From contig JAFLKN010000033.1 in the NCBI GenBank assembly GCA_019163175.1, forward strand, positions 30,722-94,721: a stretch of DNA of 64,000 nt. Reading direction: 5' to 3'. The position numbers and the translations under genes were made by a program. Within the stretch, counting starts at the first letter, position 1; the number at the start of each line of letters is the position of its first letter. Source of the stretch: Prolixibacteraceae bacterium (lineage in GTDB: Bacteria > Bacteroidota > Bacteroidia > Bacteroidales > Prolixibacteraceae). Below, piece after piece: positions 8,528 through 17,307 of this stretch. The notes under the pieces were generated by a model, which did no database searches, was not told the origin of the DNA, and saw nothing but the letters and a program-made list of their open reading frames with translations.

Positions 8528-9247
8528 ATGTCTCAAAAAAAACATGAAGCGATTGATGACATTCTATCTGACTATGAGAAACTTGCGAATATGGTACTCA
8601 ATCAGCTTGATGAGATTAAAAAATTGATTTTAGCACCGGAAGGACTGGCAGCAACAGGTCGCCTTCAGGTTTTGACAGACAATGAGAGCAAAATAAATAA
8701 ACTTGAAGTAAAGATCAGTGAAAAGATCATCAACTCCATAGCTCTTTATCAGCCGGTAGCCTCAGAAATTCGTAACTTGATAGCCTGTTATCGCATTGTT
8801 ATTAGTCTCGAACGCATTGGAGATTTGTCTATAAGTGTTGCAAAACAATTAAGCCGAATCGAAAATCAGGAGGTTTATGCCAGCCTTTCAGGATTTATTT
8901 CAAAAATGATGGATTTAAGTATTGAGATGTCAAGACGTTCGATGCTGTCATTTATTAATCGGGATATGGAACTTGCCATGTGGACCATCAAATCGGAATC
9001 AATTGTTGATGAGTTTAACCACAAGATGCTGAAAAAGGTTGCCGAAAGGGCTTACTTTGTTGCCGAAGACAAAAACTTGCTGGTCAGCTTTATCAACATC
9101 AAAGAGATGGTGTCTAATATCGAACGGATTTCTGATCATGCAGCAAATATTGCTGAAGCTTCTATTTACGCTTTTGAAGGAAAAGATATCCGGCATCACC
9201 GGAAGAGAGAATTAGACGAAAAATCAAAATTATCAGATCATGAATAG
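8528..9247 (+). CDS. phoU: PhoU-type phosphate signalling protein
   Basis: 239 residues, all helical, with two PhoU-like halves. The second half carries the family metal-binding pattern (MVSNIERISDHAANIAE), and a matching segment occurs in the first half (ACYRIVISLERIGDLSISVA). PhoU damps the PhoR-PhoB signal when phosphate is plentiful. It is first in an operon: its last 8 bp overlap phoB, and phoR follows. A Pho-box-like ladder lies about 190 bp upstream. No pst transporter genes are in the window. A charged tail (HHRKRELDEKSKLSDHE) ends the protein. Confidence 0.92.
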   Translation: MSQKKHEAIDDILSDYEKLANMVLNQLDEIKKLILAPEGLAATGRLQVLTDNESKINKLEVKISEKIINSIALYQPVASEIRNLIACYRIVISLERIGDLSISVAKQLSRIENQEVYASLSGFISKMMDLSIEMSRRSMLSFINRDMELAMWTIKSESIVDEFNHKMLKKVAERAYFVAEDKNLLVSFINIKEMVSNIERISDHAANIAEASIYAFEGKDIRHHRKRELDEKSKLSDHE

Positions 9248-9917
9248 TTATAAAATATTGGTGGTTGACGACGAAAAGGATCTTTGTGAAATTCTTCAGT
9301 TCAATTTAATCAGCGAAGGTTTTGATATTGAAGTCGCCTATTCCGGCGAAGAAGCGCTAACCAAACCTATTGACCAATTCGACCTGTTGCTGCTTGATGT
9401 AATGATGGGTGGCATGTCTGGTTTTAAACTAGCCGATAAAATAAGAAAAGAATTGGAGCTATCGGTTCCAATTATTTTCCTTACCGCACGCGAAACCGAA
9501 AACGATATGTTGACCGGGTTTAATGTTGGTGCTGATGATTATTTGTCGAAGCCATTTTCAATCAAAGAACTGGTTGCCCGTATTAAAGCGGTACTGCGCC
9601 GGGGTAAAAATGTTGAGATCAAGCCAAAGGTTATTGCCATTGATGGAATGGAACTCGATTTGAATAGAAAATCGGTGACAATTAACAAAGAGTCTGTTTT
9701 GCTTACGCGCAAAGAGTTCGAGATATTGGTTATGCTGGTATCGAACAAAGGGAAATACCTTAGTCGACAGGAAATCCTTGATCGGATTTGGAGTGATGAT
9801 GTAATTGTTACCGAGCGAAATGTAGATGTTAACATTGCCCGTCTTAGAAAAAAGATTGGTGATTTCGGCAATTGCATTAAAGGACGCTCCGGATACGGAT
9901 ACAGTTTCGAGAACTAG
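9240..9917 (+). CDS. phoB: PhoB-like OmpR-family response regulator
   Basis: 225 residues. The receiver domain (about 1-120) has the acidic pocket VVDDEKD, the phosphorylated Asp in LLLDVMMGG, the TAR switch Thr and the DDYLSKPF Lys. A winged-helix DNA-binding domain (about 130-225) ends GRSGYGYSF. It overlaps phoU by 8 bp and precedes a histidine kinase, the usual pho arrangement. It is the best candidate to bind the 11-bp ladders at 5.2, 7.3 and 8.3 kb. The phoB name rests on the phoU/phoR context as well as family membership. Confidence 0.88.
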   Translation: MNSYKILVVDDEKDLCEILQFNLISEGFDIEVAYSGEEALTKPIDQFDLLLLDVMMGGMSGFKLADKIRKELELSVPIIFLTARETENDMLTGFNVGADDYLSKPFSIKELVARIKAVLRRGKNVEIKPKVIAIDGMELDLNRKSVTINKESVLLTRKEFEILVMLVSNKGKYLSRQEILDRIWSDDVIVTERNVDVNIARLRKKIGDFGNCIKGRSGYGYSFEN

Positions 9918-9991
9918 AAAACTAAAATATCGAGGAATCAGTTTCTTGTAATTTTCAATTTATTAACTTGATTCTTAAATTCATATTAAAT

Positions 9992-11764
9992 ATGGTTGTA
10001 CAAAGAACTTTCCGACACAGAATATTTATCAACTTCTTTGTGGTGTTTTCTATATTCACCTTGGCAGTTCTGGTTTACCAGTACGATCGTGAAAAAAGTT
10101 ACCGGACTGGTCAACTCGAAAATACACTGGATAATATTTCGGAATTTACCCACCAATATATTGAGCATAAACGAATTTTTGAATCAAGTGATTTTAAGTC
10201 GCTCGATACGCTTAAAAGCCTTTTGCCTATAGCGAACACCCGATTAACTATAGTCGATATGACGGGAAAAGTTCTATATGACAGCTTTGTTGCCGACGTT
10301 CAGAATATTGAAAACCATCTTGGTCGTCCTGAAGTGCAAAAGGCACTCTATTCCGGAAAAGGCTCAAGCATTCGCTTATCAAATACTACCAATCAAAAGT
10401 TTTACTATTACGCCAAGAATTGCAAAAAATATTTCGTTCGTACTGCTGCCGTTTACAACGTTGACATCATCAAATTCCTGAAAACGGAACGTATATTTTT
10501 GGTTTTCATCGTCTTTCTGTTTGGTCTAATGTGGGTTTTACTGCATTATACCACCCGCAGATTGAGTGAGTTCATTGTCAAACTAAAAGACTTTGCACTT
10601 AAAGCCGGTCAGAATGAGGATATCTCGAAGATGGATAGCAATTTCCAGGACAACGAACTGGGCGTAATCCGCCGACAGATCATCCAGATATACGATAACC
10701 TGAAAACGGCCAAAGACGATTTGACTAGTGAAAAGGAGAAATTATATGGTCATCTTCAGGTTCTGAAAGAAGGTATCTCTATTTTTTCGGCCGAGAAGCA
10801 TAAAATACTGGCAAACAGTCATTTTATACAATTCATCAACATGATCTCGGATAAGTCGACTATTTCGGCAGAACATATCTTTTCGATTCCTGAATTCAGT
10901 AAAGTTGTAGACTTTATCGAGCAGTATCAACTTCAGCAGATACAGACCCCAAACAAAGAACTTCCGCAAATTGAATATACCATTGAGAAAAGCGAGAAAT
11001 TCTTTCATATCCGATGTATCATTTTCCTGGATAAAAGCTTTGAAGTACTGATTAGCGATGTGACTCGTCCGGAAAAACAGCGGTTACTGAAACAGCAGCT
11101 TACCTCTAACATTGCCCACGAGCTAAAAACACCATTATCATCGATCAAAGGATACCTCGAAACCATTTTAAACAACCCGAATATTCCTGGCGACAAGCAA
11201 AAATATTTTCTGGAGAAGGCTTTTGCGCAGTCAGAAAGATTGACCGATTTGCTCAACGATATCTCGTTGCTCAACAATATTGAAGATGCCGGGGGCTTAT
11301 TCGAGTTTAAATCGTTAAAGCTAAGTCCGGTAATCCGTGATGTGATTGAAAACCTGAAGAGCCGACTTACCGCCAGGAATATGGAGTGTAATATTGATGT
11401 GGGGAACGATGTTGTTGTAAATGGGAATGAATCGTTGCTCTTCTCCGTTTTTCAAAATCTAATCGAAAATTCTGTAAATTATGCCGGAAATGATTCCCAT
11501 ATATCAATAAGGAAATACCTGGAAGATGATAAGTTTTACTATTTCCAGTATTCCGATTCGGGTGCAGGAATTCCAGAGGAACATTTGACACGCATTTTTG
11601 AGCGTTTCTATAGGGTTGATTATGGACGCTCACGCGAAAATGGTGGAACTGGGCTCGGTCTTTCGATCGTAAAAAATGCCGTTCTGCTGCATAAGGGCGA
11701 AATCTCAGTTAGAAATAGGGCCGAAGGAGGCTTGGAATTTTTATTTTCTCTTTCAAAAAAATAA
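9992..11764 (+). CDS. phoR: PhoR-like sensor histidine kinase
   Basis: 590 residues from the ATG at 9992; an in-frame TTG at 9968 gives eight poor extra residues and is not used. A first membrane helix (about 10-32) is followed by a periplasmic domain (about 33-160), a second helix (about 165-187), a HAMP-like segment and a PAS-like region. The HisKA motif SNIAHELKTP places the phosphorylated His at about residue 376. The ATPase domain has NLIENSVNYAG, DSGAGIP and GGTGLGLSIVK. The gene follows phoB after 74 bp and is the last of the operon. Signal reception is presumably through PhoU and the Pst complex. Confidence 0.86.
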   Translation: MVVQRTFRHRIFINFFVVFSIFTLAVLVYQYDREKSYRTGQLENTLDNISEFTHQYIEHKRIFESSDFKSLDTLKSLLPIANTRLTIVDMTGKVLYDSFVADVQNIENHLGRPEVQKALYSGKGSSIRLSNTTNQKFYYYAKNCKKYFVRTAAVYNVDIIKFLKTERIFLVFIVFLFGLMWVLLHYTTRRLSEFIVKLKDFALKAGQNEDISKMDSNFQDNELGVIRRQIIQIYDNLKTAKDDLTSEKEKLYGHLQVLKEGISIFSAEKHKILANSHFIQFINMISDKSTISAEHIFSIPEFSKVVDFIEQYQLQQIQTPNKELPQIEYTIEKSEKFFHIRCIIFLDKSFEVLISDVTRPEKQRLLKQQLTSNIAHELKTPLSSIKGYLETILNNPNIPGDKQKYFLEKAFAQSERLTDLLNDISLLNNIEDAGGLFEFKSLKLSPVIRDVIENLKSRLTARNMECNIDVGNDVVVNGNESLLFSVFQNLIENSVNYAGNDSHISIRKYLEDDKFYYFQYSDSGAGIPEEHLTRIFERFYRVDYGRSRENGGTGLGLSIVKNAVLLHKGEISVRNRAEGGLEFLFSLSKK

Positions 11765-11840
11765 GACATCCTAATAGCATACTAATTCTTAGGTCTGAAA
11801 TTCAGGAGGTTAATTCGAGTGCTATAATTTCCCCTGATAG

Positions 11841-11866
11841 AATGCCGGATTTTCCGGGATTTTTTT
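11841..11866 (+). terminator. Possible terminator after phoR
   Basis: A short GC-rich stem (CCGGA at 11845-11849 against TCCGG at 11853-11857) is followed by GATTTTTTT. The stem is only 5 bp, so this is tentative. Confidence 0.45.
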
Positions 11867-12000
11867 GCACTTATTCCACATTTCAGTACAATAATTTTAA
11901 CATGTTTGAAAGTACCTTCTTGCCCAGTTCTGAATATTTTTTTTAAATTTATCAACAAGAGCTTAGCTCCGGATTGGATGAATTTGAAATGAAATAGACT

Positions 12001-13416
12001 ATGGATATAATACACATTAGTGCAGAGTGTTACCCGGCAGCTAAAGTTGGCGGATTGGCAGATGTTGTAGGTGCATTACCCAAGTATCAGGCTCTGATGG
12101 GGCATTCGGCTACGGTGTTAATGCCGTTTTACCACGGAAAATTTAGTCGGGAAAATGAATTTTCGACTTTTTTTTCAGGTTTTGCTAGGTTAGGACACAC
12201 CAATTTTGCCTTTAATGTTTTAAAACCTAAAACAAACACTTTGGGGTACGAACTGCTTCTGATTGATATTCCAGGATTGTTCGACCGCGATAATGTTTAT
12301 TCCTATCACGACGATTCTGAGCGCTTTATAACTTTCCAGATTGCAGCCCTGAACTGGCTGCGGGAGCGGGAAAAGACACCGGATGTGGTGCATTGTCACG
12401 ATCAGCATACCGGTTTCATTCCCTTCATGATGTCGAAAGTTCGGGAATATCAACGTTTCGAAAATGTTCCCACGGTTTTCACAATCCACAACGGGCAGTA
12501 TCAGGGGCAGTTCGGGTTCGATCGTTTGTATTACCTGCCACCGTTTCACTCCTATTTTAATGGCTTGGTTGAGTGGCATAATCTGATCAATCCTCTGGCA
12601 TCAGCAATCAAATGTGCATGGCGCGTAACCACTGTTTCTCCTAGTTATCTCGACGAAATCAGTTACTCAATGAACGGCATGGAAGAACTGCTTCGTACCG
12701 AACGCGGAAAATCCCTTGGCATCTTAAACGGAATTGATGCTGATGTATGGAATCCGGAAACAGACCCGATGCTGGAGAAAAACTTCGATGTAAAAACAGC
12801 CGATGAAGGCAAAAAAGCCAATAAAGATTTGCTTTGCAGTCAGTTTGGGCTAGATCCCTCAAAACCTTTATTTACTTTTATTGGCAGACTGGTTGGCGAA
12901 AAGGGTGCCGATATATTGCCCGATATTATCTACGACGTACTTCACTATAGTCCAGGCGAACAAAATATCCTTATTTTAGGTTCAGGCGAAAAGCATGTTG
13001 AACATGCTCTGCTTCAACTCGAAGACCAGTTTAAAGGTAATTACTGTTCGTACATTGGCTACAATGAAAGACTTTCGCACCTCATATACGCTGGTGCCGA
13101 TTTTTTACTGATGCCATCAAGGGTTGAGCCTTGTGGCTTGAACCAAATGTATGCGCTTCGTTACGGAACGGTTCCTATTGTAAGAAGAACCGGAGGATTA
13201 AGAGATACTGTAACCGATATTGGAGACAATGGCTTTGGTGTTTGTCACGATCAGTGTACGAAATCAGATGTTACGCATGCTATTCATAGGGCAAAGCTTT
13301 TATACCAGAATAAAAGGACATTTAAAAAGGTCAGGAAACAAATCATGGAAATTGACCATTCTTGGAACAAAGCCGCGCTGGAATATATAGAATTATACCA
13401 ATCACTTAAATTATAA
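12001..13416 (+). CDS. glgA: Glycogen synthase
   Basis: 471 residues, the normal length for bacterial GT5 glycogen synthase. The N-terminal ADP-glucose loop KVGGLADVVG (about 15-24) and the C-terminal EPCGLNQMYALRYGTVP with RRTGGLRDT are intact. It elongates alpha-1,4-glucan from ADP-glucose in the cytoplasm. It lies 3 bp before glgC, the enzyme that makes its substrate, so the two form a compact glycogen operon; a branching enzyme is not in the window. Start is the ATG at 12001, directly followed by the conserved MDIIHISAECYP. Confidence 0.95.
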   Translation: MDIIHISAECYPAAKVGGLADVVGALPKYQALMGHSATVLMPFYHGKFSRENEFSTFFSGFARLGHTNFAFNVLKPKTNTLGYELLLIDIPGLFDRDNVYSYHDDSERFITFQIAALNWLREREKTPDVVHCHDQHTGFIPFMMSKVREYQRFENVPTVFTIHNGQYQGQFGFDRLYYLPPFHSYFNGLVEWHNLINPLASAIKCAWRVTTVSPSYLDEISYSMNGMEELLRTERGKSLGILNGIDADVWNPETDPMLEKNFDVKTADEGKKANKDLLCSQFGLDPSKPLFTFIGRLVGEKGADILPDIIYDVLHYSPGEQNILILGSGEKHVEHALLQLEDQFKGNYCSYIGYNERLSHLIYAGADFLLMPSRVEPCGLNQMYALRYGTVPIVRRTGGLRDTVTDIGDNGFGVCHDQCTKSDVTHAIHRAKLLYQNKRTFKKVRKQIMEIDHSWNKAALEYIELYQSLKL

Positions 13417-13419
13417 AGA

Positions 13420-14685
13420 ATGAAAAAATCAACACTAGCAATTATTTTGGGAGGTGGTCAGGGATCAAGGTTGTCCCCACTAACCGAAAACAGATCAAAA
13501 CCTGCTGTGCCCGTTGCCGGGAAATACCGTTTGGTTGATATTCCAATCTCGAACTGTATTAATTCGGACATCGACCGCATTTTTGTACTTACACAATTTA
13601 ATTCGGCTTCGTTAAATAAGCACATCAAAAACACCTATCAATTCAGTTTTTTCAGCAACTCATTTGTTGATATTCTGGCCGCTGAGCAAACGCCTGACAA
13701 TAAAAATTGGTTTCAGGGTACTGCCGATGCAGTTCGCCAGTGTATGCCACATTTTCTCAACTATGAGTTTGATTATGCACTGATATTGTCTGGCGACCAG
13801 TTGTATCAGATGGATTTCAATGAAATGGTTGAGGCACATATTAAAGCGAAAGCTGATATAACCTTGGCAACTCTTCCGGTTGTGGCAAGGGAAGCTTCTG
13901 AATTCGGGATACTTAAGTCGAATGCAAAAAATATTATTCAGGAATTTATTGAAAAGCCAGCTCCTGAATTGCTCCCTGATTGGGTTTCGGAAACTAGCGA
14001 AGAAATGAAGCGTGAAGGTAAAATATATCTGGCATCGATGGGTATTTATATTTTCAATCGCGAATTACTGGTTGAACTCATGAAAGATCAGGAAACCAAG
14101 GATTTCGGGAAAGAAATTATTCCTCAGTCGATAAAAACACACAAGGTTTTAAGTTTCCCGTATGAAGGCTATTGGACTGACATCGGTAATATCGATTCGT
14201 TTTATGAAGCAAACCTGGGCTTGACTGACGATATTCCAAAGTTTAACCTGTTCAATAATTCGAAACCTGTTTATACCCGTGCCCGGCTACTACCTCCTTC
14301 AAAGATTTCGGGAACAACATTAGAGAAGACAGTTGTTTCTGACGGTTGTATTATTCATGCAAGCCGCATTGAACACTCAGTAATCGGAATCAGATCAAGG
14401 ATTGGCAAGAGCACCACGATTGTCAATTCCTACATCATGGGTAACGATTATTATCAGAATCTCGACGAAATTGATCAGCACTATAACGATGGAAAGGTAA
14501 TGGGAATTGGCGAACGTTGCTATTTAAACAATTGCATAGTCGACAAGAACGTGCATATTGGAAACGATGTCAGAGTGAATGGAGGTAAACATTTACTTGA
14601 TTCAAACAACGAACTTTATTCGGTAAAAGAGGGAATTGTGGTCATCAAAAAAGGTGCAATTCTTCCGAACGGATATGTGATTTAA
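13420..14685 (+). CDS. glgC: Glucose-1-phosphate adenylyltransferase
   Basis: 421 residues. The nucleotidyltransferase signature GGGQGSRLSPLTENRSKPAVP lies at about 11-31, followed by the catalytic SGDQLYQMD and the glucose-1-phosphate-binding FIEKPA. The C-terminal third is a left-handed beta-helix (IIHASRIEHSVIGIRSRIG) used for tetramerisation and allostery. It makes ADP-glucose for GlgA, encoded just upstream. A strong terminator follows. Confidence 0.95.
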   Translation: MKKSTLAIILGGGQGSRLSPLTENRSKPAVPVAGKYRLVDIPISNCINSDIDRIFVLTQFNSASLNKHIKNTYQFSFFSNSFVDILAAEQTPDNKNWFQGTADAVRQCMPHFLNYEFDYALILSGDQLYQMDFNEMVEAHIKAKADITLATLPVVAREASEFGILKSNAKNIIQEFIEKPAPELLPDWVSETSEEMKREGKIYLASMGIYIFNRELLVELMKDQETKDFGKEIIPQSIKTHKVLSFPYEGYWTDIGNIDSFYEANLGLTDDIPKFNLFNNSKPVYTRARLLPPSKISGTTLEKTVVSDGCIIHASRIEHSVIGIRSRIGKSTTIVNSYIMGNDYYQNLDEIDQHYNDGKVMGIGERCYLNNCIVDKNVHIGNDVRVNGGKHLLDSNNELYSVKEGIVVIKKGAILPNGYVI

Positions 14686-14710
14686 GCTCCCGGGTTAAAT
14701 CACTTTTGAT

Positions 14711-14755
14711 AAAACTGCCATAACTAAATTGTATTAGTTATGGCAGTTTCTTTTT
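14711..14755 (+). terminator. Rho-independent terminator after glgC
   Basis: Perfect 15-bp stem AAACTGCCATAACTA (14712-14726) against 14735-14749, then a T run. Confidence 0.9.
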
Positions 14756-14763
14756 AATGTCTT

Positions 14764-14796
14764 TTGCAATTTTAAGTTCCGAAAACCTTACCTTTG
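14764..14796 (+). promoter_or_regulatory. Bacteroidota-type promoter
   Basis: TTG at 14764-14766 and TACCTTTG at 14789-14796, spaced 22 nt, lie 41 bp before the ATG of the DUF6263-like gene. Confidence 0.5.
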
Positions 14797-14837
14797 ATAA
14801 CATAAAAGATCAACCAAAACTTTAACACTTATCTCCA

Positions 14838-15737
14838 ATGAGAACAAAACTGATTTCACTTATTCTACTGGTTATTTTATTCGTTGCCAATAACGCTGAC
14901 GCCGCATCAAAAGTACTGTTGCGACTGAATCTTCAGAAAGGAACGACCTACGAAATGACAATGGTTTCGACCAACCAGATTGATCAGGAAATGATGGGTC
15001 AAAAAATGAAGATTGACCAAAATATTGAAATGGTATTTTCATATTCTGTTTTAGATGTTTTGCCTGATAAAAACTTCCTGATTGAATATACATTCCAGAA
15101 GATGAAGATGAAAATGAACATGAGTGGTCAGGAATTTATTATGGATTCTGAAAGTGCTGATAGCAATCCGATGAATGCCCCGCTTAAAGATTTGCTTTCT
15201 TTAAAATTGAAAATGATTCTTAATCCTAAAGGTGAGGTTGTGAAAGTTGAAGGATTGGAAGAATATGCCCAAAAGCTTTCAGGAAACCAGCAAATGGCAC
15301 AAGCCATGCAGATGTTTACCGATGAGGAAAACTTCAAATCCTTTTTTGCACAAACATTCAATTATTTCCCCGAGAATGAAGTTGCTGTGGCCGACCAATG
15401 GAAATCGTCTATAAAAACTCCGGCATTAATGAATACGGAGATTACATTGGTTTTTGAAGTTGCAGCTATTGAAAGCAATCAGGTTTATTTAAATGTTGCT
15501 GCAGTGGTTGATATGGAAACTTCAATTGAGCAGATGGGCATGAAAATGGACGTGAAAATGGCGGGAAAGCAAAGTGGAAAAATGACCATTAATGCAACAG
15601 ATGGTTGGTTAACTTCTTCCGATTTGATTCAAAAATTTGATATGAACATGAAGATGAAAAATCCGCAATCAGGAGAGGATATGGTAATTCCAATGGTTCT
15701 GAATTCGGTTACAAAAATTTCAGCAGCTAAAAAATAG
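14838..15737 (+). CDS. Secreted protein, DUF6263-like
   Basis: 299 residues with a cleavable signal peptide (about 1-22, ending NNADA). The mature part opens LLRLNLQKGTTYEMTM, the pattern typical of DUF6263 proteins, and is strikingly rich in Met and Lys, with many MKM-type steps. It is probably a periplasmic or surface beta-rich protein. No catalytic motif is visible and no function is known to me. It has its own promoter and terminator and is therefore a single-gene unit. Confidence 0.8.
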   Translation: MRTKLISLILLVILFVANNADAASKVLLRLNLQKGTTYEMTMVSTNQIDQEMMGQKMKIDQNIEMVFSYSVLDVLPDKNFLIEYTFQKMKMKMNMSGQEFIMDSESADSNPMNAPLKDLLSLKLKMILNPKGEVVKVEGLEEYAQKLSGNQQMAQAMQMFTDEENFKSFFAQTFNYFPENEVAVADQWKSSIKTPALMNTEITLVFEVAAIESNQVYLNVAAVVDMETSIEQMGMKMDVKMAGKQSGKMTINATDGWLTSSDLIQKFDMNMKMKNPQSGEDMVIPMVLNSVTKISAAKK

Positions 15738-15752
15738 GGTAGTTTTATGCCT

Positions 15753-15797
15753 AAATTAGAGACCCCACAAGTATTACTTGTGGGGTCTCTAATTTTT
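15753..15797. terminator. Bidirectional terminator between convergent genes
   Basis: A perfect 20-bp stem, 15753-15772 against 15776-15795, with a 3-nt loop. T runs on both strands serve the DUF6263-like gene (plus) and metF (minus). Confidence 0.92.
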
Positions 15798-15817
15798 TTA
15801 TTTCAGCTGGTCACTAA

Positions 15818-16771
15818 TTAAAATACAGCTTCTACAATTTTCCGGGTATTGTCTGAAACGCCGTAAGTGTAAATATGCAAACTCGGAACCTGATGTGCAA
15901 CAAGATCTTTCGATTGATGAATAGCCCATTCGGTACCAACCACCTTAGCATCGTCGTCGGTTTTGCATTTGCCTAATTCGGTGGCCAATTCCTGAGGAAT
16001 ATCGATGCTGAATAGCTTTGGTAAAACAGTCAGCTGGTTTTTCAGATTGATGGGTTTGATTCCGGGAATAATCGGTACCTGAATACCAATAGCACGGCAT
16101 TTATCAACGAAATCGTAGTATTTCTGATTGTCGAAAAACATCTGTGTTACAATGTAGTCGGCACCTGTATCTACTTTTTGTTTCAGGTATTGCAAATCAA
16201 TTTCTGCGTTTGGAGCCTCAAAATGTTTTTCCGGATATCCGGCCACCCCGATACAGAAATCCATCGGATTCGTGTTTTTTAGTTCAGGCTCCATGTATTT
16301 TCCTTTACGAAGGTTAACAATCTGCTCAACCAACTGGTTGGCATTGGCATGTCCGTTGGGGTCTGGTCTGAAAACATGTTCGCCTTTATTGCCATCGCCA
16401 CGTAAAGCAAGTACATTTTTGATACCCATAAAATTCAGGTCAATCAAAACATGTTCGGTTTCGCTTTTCGAAAAACCACCACACAAAATATGCGGAATTA
16501 CCGGAATATTGTACCTGTGCTGAATACTGGCTGCAATGGCTACCGTTCCGGGGCGCTTGCGAACGGTGCGTTTTTCGATACGTCCATCGGGTAATTCGAT
16601 GTACATCATCTCGTCGCGGTGCGTGGTAATGTTGATGTACTTCGGATCAAAATCGACCAGTGTTTCGATGGTTTTGTATATTTTACTCGCATCGTTTCCT
16701 TTGAGCGGGGGCAACAACTCAAACGAAAAGACGGTTTTACTGCTTTGATTGATAATGTCAATTACTTTCAT
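15818..16771 (-). CDS. metF: Methylenetetrahydrofolate reductase
   Basis: 317 residues from the ATG at 16769-16771 (MKVIDIINQSS). An upstream in-frame ATG at 16804 adds eleven residues, but 317 is the usual length in the phylum. FSFELLPP near the N-terminus and ITTHRDEM are the FAD/folate-site motifs. The TIM-barrel enzyme makes 5-methyl-tetrahydrofolate, the methyl donor of MetH. It lies on the same strand as metH, separated by about 0.5 kb that holds a small membrane-protein frame, so co-transcription is possible but not certain. Confidence 0.94.
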   Translation of the reverse strand: MKVIDIINQSSKTVFSFELLPPLKGNDASKIYKTIETLVDFDPKYINITTHRDEMMYIELPDGRIEKRTVRKRPGTVAIAASIQHRYNIPVIPHILCGGFSKSETEHVLIDLNFMGIKNVLALRGDGNKGEHVFRPDPNGHANANQLVEQIVNLRKGKYMEPELKNTNPMDFCIGVAGYPEKHFEAPNAEIDLQYLKQKVDTGADYIVTQMFFDNQKYYDFVDKCRAIGIQVPIIPGIKPINLKNQLTVLPKLFSIDIPQELATELGKCKTDDDAKVVGTEWAIHQSKDLVAHQVPSLHIYTYGVSDNTRKIVEAVF

Positions 16772-16827
16772 TTCAGGCTTATTTAAAATGGTCGAAAGGG
16801 GCATTTTGCCATCCTTTCAACGAATGA

Positions 16828-16986
16828 TCATTTAAAAATGTTCTCGATTTTATTTTGAGTTTTATTCATTTCACGTTTCAGTTGGGTCTCAATTGAGTTG
16901 TTGAAATGAAAAATCATATCGAGTACAAACATAACAGCCAAACCTAAAATGAAAAAAATAAATCCAGATTTTGTGTTCTTCTTCAT
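16828..16986 (-). CDS. Putative 52-residue single-span membrane protein
   Basis: A short minus-strand frame begins MKKNTKSGFIFFILGLAVMF. It has a positively charged start, one membrane helix (about 8-25) and an amphipathic Asn/Lys/Glu-rich tail (IETQLKREMNKTQNKIENIF). The layout and clean ATG favour a real small gene. It sits between metH and metF on their strand. No function is known to me; chance cannot be excluded at this length. Confidence 0.5.
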   Translation of the reverse strand: MKKNTKSGFIFFILGLAVMFVLDMIFHFNNSIETQLKREMNKTQNKIENIFK

Positions 16987-17032
16987 GGGTTATTAATTTA
17001 TAGATTATATTTTCATTCGCAATATCGTACAA

Positions 17033-17075
17033 TTACCTTGAAATCCTAACGTTCTACTTTAGATTTTCAAGGTAA
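17033..17075. repeat. Inverted repeat downstream of metH
   Basis: TTACCTTGAAA (17033-17043) pairs with TTTCAAGGTAA (17065-17075), with partial pairing continuing inside. No T run follows on either strand, so it is not a classic terminator. Confidence 0.5.
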
Positions 17076-17222
17076 ATGGATTAGGTCAGTGAAAAATACA
17101 GAATTCTCATACTGACTTTTTGAAGTCTTTCTGATGATGATTTGTTCCATTCCGACCGAAAGAAATCATCCGCTTTGATTTTCATTTTTGCGCTGACGAG
17201 TTCCTCCTTGCTCATTTAACCC

Positions 17223-17262
17223 TGGGCTACATATATTCCGCTCCTCTGGAGCTACGAGATTG
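17223..17262. repeat. Possible REP-like palindromic element
   Basis: GCTCC-TCT-GGAGC (17240-17252) follows GGGCTACATATATTCC. The combination resembles dispersed palindromic elements of Bacteroidota, but only one copy is in the window, so the call is tentative. Confidence 0.3.
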
Positions 17263-17307
17263 TTCAAGCCAAGTTTTTTGCGACTGAAAACTGAAACTGC
17301 TAACTTT

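Larger units (their letters stand above)
16987..17307. other. Gene-free region between metH and the small membrane-protein frame
   Basis: Contains an imperfect hairpin at 17033-17075 and a short palindromic element near 17223-17262, but no supportable gene or riboswitch. Confidence 0.5.
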
